NCBI RefSeq assembly: GCF_022712295.1
Contig: NZ_JALAGT010000102.1
Location: 1 to 25,409, forward strand
From: Galactobacter sp.
Lineage (GTDB): Bacteria; Actinomycetota; Actinomycetes; Actinomycetales; Micrococcaceae
DNA length: 25,409 nucleotides
Reading direction: 5' to 3'
Under the pieces are notes generated by a model. That model was not told where the DNA came from, did no database searches, and worked only from the letters and a program-made list of their open reading frames with translations. Of the stretch, positions 21,944 to 25,409 are shown in pieces (position 1 is the stretch's first letter; every line of letters starts with the position of its first letter). The position numbers and the translations under genes are program-made.

Positions 21944-23122
21944 TTACGTGCGACGAGTTCTTGAGTTCTTCGGGTCGTCGCGCTCCAACGCGGCGATGAG
22001 CTTGTCCCTCCGGACGGCCCCGACGGCTCGCCCGTGTGGGTCCATCAGCAGGGCCGCGCCTGCCGCGGACGCGACGACGGCGTCCACGATCTCCTCGGCC
22101 GTGGCATCCTGCGGCAATTGGTCGGCGTCGTCACCGACGACCCCGGTACGGGTGGCCGGTGTTCCCCTCCGTTCCTGCGCGGGGACCGCCGCGACCGCCT
22201 CCGGAAGGATCCACAGCCGGTGCTGTCTGCCATCGCGGTCCGCCACGGTGCTCATGACCACGGTACCGTCCAACACGCCCGCAGCCTCAGCGTCTGCGAC
22301 GCTGGCATCGGATTCCAGCAGTGTCACCGGACACGTCACGGCACCCAGATCAAGAGTTTCCACTCGGCGCCTGAGCCTCCCATAGGAGATGGAAGCACTT
22401 GCGCCGCTCCAGAGAGGCAACAGGACAGCCACTGCGATCACGATCTGCAGATAAGGAAGAGCGCTGGGCGCCCTGAGAAAATCCGCCACGAGCCAAGCGC
22501 CGCCGAGCACCGTGACGATCCGCCCGGCCCAGCCGGCGGCGATCACGCCCGAGGCCCGAGACCCGGTGATCTTCCAGGCAAGCGACTCGACGAACCGGCC
22601 GCCGTCGAGCGGCAGTCCGGGAAGCAGATTGAAGGCGCCGAGGAGGAGGTTTCCCCACGCGGTCATCGCCAACAGAGCGCCGGTGACACCCGCTGGGTGA
22701 CCCAGAGTCAGCCACACCAAGGCGGCCGCCCCCAGCGCCAGATTCACCGCAGGGCCAGCCACCGAGACCGCCAGCGAACGCAGCGGGGTCGAATTCACCT
22801 CGTTGAACGTGGTGTGCCCGCCCCACAGGGTGATCTCGATGGTGGATCCGGTCCACCGGAAGGCCTTGGCGCTGAAGGCATGCCCCAGCTCGTGGGCCAG
22901 GACGGAAAGGGCCAGGATCAATGTGTAGCCCAACGCCACCAGGACGGCGACGGTATAGCTGACGCCGTGAAGCCAACCGTGGATCCGTGGGGCGAAGATC
23001 GCCACCATCACCACGGTGATGAGGAACCAGGACGTGGAGACGGCGATGGGGACACCCGCCATCACACCCAGTCTCAGCGGCCGGTCGTACCACGGCCGGT
23101 GGGCTGAGGATTCGGCGGACAT
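21944..23122 (-). CDS. Site-2 protease (M50 family) with C-terminal CBS-like region
   Basis: This intramembrane zinc metalloprotease is of the SpoIVFB-like M50 group. Several membrane segments surround the HELGH zinc motif (residues 77-81), and the second catalytic motif NLLPGLPLDGGR (165-176) supplies the third ligand Asp. A cytoplasmic region after about residue 245 has the pattern of a CBS pair, which in relatives binds nucleotides and regulates activity. Family members cleave membrane-bound anti-sigma factors or signal peptides; no substrate is visible here. The ATG at 23122 has no ribosome binding site but TAGACT ends 6 nt before it, suggesting a leaderless message. It heads the trmI-arc-dop-pup-pafA block. 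Confidence 0.9.
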   Translation of the reverse strand: MSAESSAHRPWYDRPLRLGVMAGVPIAVSTSWFLITVVMVAIFAPRIHGWLHGVSYTVAVLVALGYTLILALSVLAHELGHAFSAKAFRWTGSTIEITLWGGHTTFNEVNSTPLRSLAVSVAGPAVNLALGAAALVWLTLGHPAGVTGALLAMTAWGNLLLGAFNLLPGLPLDGGRFVESLAWKITGSRASGVIAAGWAGRIVTVLGGAWLVADFLRAPSALPYLQIVIAVAVLLPLWSGASASISYGRLRRRVETLDLGAVTCPVTLLESDASVADAEAAGVLDGTVVMSTVADRDGRQHRLWILPEAVAAVPAQERRGTPATRTGVVGDDADQLPQDATAEEIVDAVVASAAGAALLMDPHGRAVGAVRRDKLIAALERDDPKNSRTRRT

Positions 23123-23179
23123 GGGACAAGTCTAGGCTTCTCGCCCCCACGCGACCGGCTGACGCGTTACCGTGGCGAC
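23123..23179. promoter_or_regulatory. Divergent leaderless promoter pair
   Basis: The 57-bp spacer separates the protease (-) and PAC2 (+) start codons. On the minus strand TAGACT (23134-23129) ends 6 nt before the protease ATG. On the plus strand TACCGT (23168-23173) ends 6 nt before the PAC2 ATG. Neither start has a Shine-Dalgarno sequence, so both transcripts probably begin at the A of the ATG. The two promoters face away from each other and would share the central 33 bp. Consensus -35 boxes are not evident. Confidence 0.5.
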
Positions 23180-24175
23180 ATGGAACAGCCAGATTCGTCA
23201 CGTGATGGTCCGGACGGAGCGCGCCGTGCCCAGCGCTGGTCGCCTCCTCCGGAGGCGGATGTCAGGGGATGGATCCACTCGCACCAGGAGCCTGGCTCCG
23301 GTGACGACGGGACCTTGCCCGACGACCCGGGCCCATCGGTCCTGATCGCCGCCTTCGGCGGCTGGCAGGATGCCGGCGGCGCGGCGTCGGGCACGCTGAG
23401 TCAGCTCGCGGAGGCGCAGGGCCGACGGCGTCTGGCTGCCTGGCGAGGTGCCTCCGACGCCTCCTGCCCCGAGGACGGTTGGCAGGACTGGCACGATCTT
23501 CGGATGCACCGTCCGCAGGCGGTGAAGGGCCCGGACGGCCGTCGGCATGTGAAGTGGCCCGTACTCCGCGTGGATCGGATTCCGGGTCCGGGCGGTGTGG
23601 ACTTGCTGCTGGCCCATGGGCCTGAACCGGACATCGGGTGGGACCGCATCTCGGGGCATCTGCTCACGTTGGCTGCCGAACAGGGGGCCGTGGGCGCCAT
23701 CGGCCTCGGCGCGGTGGCCAAGGATGTTCCGCACACCCGTCCGTGGCCGCTCACCGCCACCAGCGATGACCCAGAGGTGCGCTCGGACTTCCGGGCCGGG
23801 TCACCTAGCTGTTCGGGACCACTGGGCTTCGTGGACGTCCTGCTCTCCGCAGCGGACGCGGCCGGTTGGCCCACCCTGCATCTGGTGGCTGGGGTGCCCT
23901 CGTACGCGGGAGGCCCACCGCAGCCGGTGGCCAAGTTGCGCCTTCTGCAAACGGTGGACCACCTGTGTGGCCTGAGCCTTGATCTGGATCAGGCGGAAGA
24001 GGACGCCCGAGCGTGGCTGCGCGGCGCCGACAGGCTCACCAAGGAGGACGCACGGATCGGGCACTTGGTCACACGGTGGGAGGCCGAGGCCGACCACAAC
24101 GACTTGCCGGAGACCAGTGGCGAGGCCATTGCGGCAGAACTGGAGCGCTACCTGCGCCGCCGCGGCAGGGATTAG
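23180..24175 (+). CDS. PAC2 (proteasome assembly chaperone 2) family protein
   Basis: The 331-residue product belongs to the PAC2 family found beside the pupylation locus in many actinobacteria (for example Rv2125 in mycobacteria). The family name comes from eukaryotic 20S assembly chaperones, but the bacterial role is not established. Visible features are VLIAAFGGWQDAGGAAS (about residues 54-70), the VAKDVPHTRPWPLTATSDDP block, GPLGFVDVLLSAADAAGWP and the C-terminal DLPETSGEAIAAELERYLRR. The first 45 residues are charged and probably disordered. The start is an apparent leaderless ATG. The gene ends TAG directly against the reverse-complement stop of mshC, with no terminator between them. 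Confidence 0.88.
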   Translation: MEQPDSSRDGPDGARRAQRWSPPPEADVRGWIHSHQEPGSGDDGTLPDDPGPSVLIAAFGGWQDAGGAASGTLSQLAEAQGRRRLAAWRGASDASCPEDGWQDWHDLRMHRPQAVKGPDGRRHVKWPVLRVDRIPGPGGVDLLLAHGPEPDIGWDRISGHLLTLAAEQGAVGAIGLGAVAKDVPHTRPWPLTATSDDPEVRSDFRAGSPSCSGPLGFVDVLLSAADAAGWPTLHLVAGVPSYAGGPPQPVAKLRLLQTVDHLCGLSLDLDQAEEDARAWLRGADRLTKEDARIGHLVTRWEAEADHNDLPETSGEAIAAELERYLRRRGRD

Positions 24176-25409
24176 TCAGTCCAGGTTCACACCGAGCAAG
24201 TTCACACCGAGCAGGGCATCAACCGTGTCCCGGACCAACGCGGCACCAGAGGCGTCGGCGGCAGCGGGTGCCGCCGCCCATGCGTCGAGCACCGCCAGCG
24301 CCGTGGGCGCGTCCAGATCGTTGGCCAAGGCGGCACGGACGTCAGCGAGAACTTGCTCTGCTTGGGCGGAATCGGTGGTGGCCAGCCGGGACTGCCACGC
24401 GTTGAGCCGGGAGGAGGCCTGGTCAAGCAACGCATCCTCGTAGAACCAGTCGGAGCGGTAGTGCCGGCCCAACAGCACCAGCCGGATGACGCGAGGGTCC
24501 ACCCCCTGTGCCCGCAACTTGGAGACCAACACCAGGTTGCCGAGCGATTTGCTCATCTTCTCGCCGTCGAGCCCCACCATGCCGGTGTGAACGAAGTGCT
24601 CGGCCAGCGGTTCTCCCGTCAAGGCGGAGGCGTGCCCGGCGGAGAACTCGTGGTGGGGGAAGATCAGGTCGCTGCCTCCGCCCTGCACCGTCAGGGTGCC
24701 TCCTGCACACTTGAGGGCGATCACGGCGCACTCGATGTGCCATCCGGGGCGTCCCTCTCCGAGCTCGGCGCCGTCCCAGAAGGGCTCACCGTCCCGCTTG
24801 ACGCGCCACAAGAGCGGATCGAGCGCGTCGCGCTTGCCCAGGCGTTCAGGGTCGCCGCCGCGTTCGGCGGAGAGTGTCAGCATGAGAGATTCGTCGTAGT
24901 GCGATTCGGAGCCCAACTGCCACACGGCATCGGCGGCTGCACGGGAATCGAAGTAGACGTCGCCATCGGGTTCACCGTCGGTGCCGGGAACGCGGTAGGC
25001 CAGGTCGCGGTGGAGCAGGTCGACGACCCCCTCGACGACCCAGTCGATGGCCTCGGTGGCGCCCACGAAGTGCTCGGGCGGCAGGACCCTCAGTGCCTGC
25101 ATGTCGGCGGCGAAGAGTTCCGTCTGCTCCCTGGCAAGGTCCCGCCAGTCCACTCCGGTGGCGTCCGCGCGCTCCAGCAACGGGTCGTCCACGTCCGTGA
25201 CGTTCTGGACGTAGTTGACCTGGGAGCCTGCGTCGCGCCAGAGCCGCTGCAGCAAGTCGAAGGCCACGTAAGTGTTGGCGTGACCCAAGTGCGTGGCGTC
25301 ATAGGGGGTGATACCGCAGACGTAGAGGGAGGAACGCTCCCCGGGATCCACGTCCACGACCGCTTGCGCTGCGGTGTCGAACAACCGCGGCGTCGAAGGG
25401 GTTCCGGGG
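24176..25409 (-). CDS. mshC: Mycothiol ligase MshC (N-terminal end outside window)
   Basis: MshC is a class I cysteinyl-tRNA synthetase paralogue that joins cysteine to GlcN-inositol with ATP, a step in mycothiol synthesis. The product contains the cysteine-zinc and HIGH-like region CGITPYDATHLGHANTY, NVTDVDDPLLERA, PGWHIECAVIAL, GGGSDLIFPHHEF and the KMSKS signature (24545-24559). It is much shorter than CysS and lacks the anticodon-binding domain, which separates the two enzymes. The frame stays open to the window end with PGTPSTPRLFDTA matching the family N-terminus, so the start is a few residues beyond. The last codons contain a 15-bp tandem duplication. Its presence indicates a mycothiol-producing actinobacterium. 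Confidence 0.95.
   Translation of the reverse strand, partial: PGTPSTPRLFDTAAQAVVDVDPGERSSLYVCGITPYDATHLGHANTYVAFDLLQRLWRDAGSQVNYVQNVTDVDDPLLERADATGVDWRDLAREQTELFAADMQALRVLPPEHFVGATEAIDWVVEGVVDLLHRDLAYRVPGTDGEPDGDVYFDSRAAADAVWQLGSESHYDESLMLTLSAERGGDPERLGKRDALDPLLWRVKRDGEPFWDGAELGEGRPGWHIECAVIALKCAGGTLTVQGGGSDLIFPHHEFSAGHASALTGEPLAEHFVHTGMVGLDGEKMSKSLGNLVLVSKLRAQGVDPRVIRLVLLGRHYRSDWFYEDALLDQASSRLNAWQSRLATTDSAQAEQVLADVRAALANDLDAPTALAVLDAWAAAPAAADASGAALVRDTVDALLGVNLLGVNLD

Overview
The window looks like a chromosomal segment of a high-GC actinobacterium, most likely of the order Micrococcales and perhaps Micrococcaceae. The grounds are the GC-rich coding sequence, frequent GTG starts, a complete pupylation gene set, RbpA, mycothiol ligase MshC, a naturally fused PafBC and the gene order. 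It carries no tRNA, rRNA, CRISPR array, insertion sequence or phage gene. Apart from short spacers it is almost fully coding.

Layout. Positions 1-5032 are read on the + strand: a MalY/PatB-type aminotransferase cut by the window edge, peptide deformylase, an RlmA-type 23S rRNA methyltransferase, an NfeD-like protein with an SPFH/stomatin-like protein, a terminator, and rbpA with its own promoter and a roughly 130-nt leader. A perfect 22-bp-arm palindrome (5050-5095) separates rbpA from the long - strand block. Read in its transcribed direction, that block runs from about 23122 to 5100: site-2 protease, trmI, arc, dop, pup, pafA, a lipoprotein FKBP, a cytosolic FKBP, pafBC, a small membrane protein, tatA, tatC, helY, an amidohydrolase and a polyprenol-phosphate mannosyltransferase. 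A PAC2-family gene (23180-24175, +) diverges from the protease gene and converges end to end with mshC (24176-25409, -), whose start lies outside the window.

How the genes work together. Dop deamidates Pup (which here ends in GGQ), PafA ligates it to lysines, and ARC is the Pup-recognising AAA+ ring. The proteasome core genes prcB and prcA, which in mycobacteria and many relatives sit in this cluster, are absent: the pup stop and pafA start overlap by 4 bp. ARC also stops straight after its last conserved block, without the C-terminal tail that docks mycobacterial Mpa on the 20S core. The locus therefore reads as pupylation without a proteasome, as known in corynebacteria. PafBC, the fused WYL-domain activator of the LexA-independent DNA-damage response, has an apparently leaderless promoter with a partial match to the RecA-NDp element it is known to recognise.

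Other themes are a chain of five 4-bp stop/start overlaps, several probable leaderless starts (TANNNT 6-7 nt before the start codon), a five-copy degenerate 19-bp repeat behind pafA, and two chained small reading frames in the rbpA leader. The genes are mostly core actinobacterial ones and I see no horizontally acquired island.
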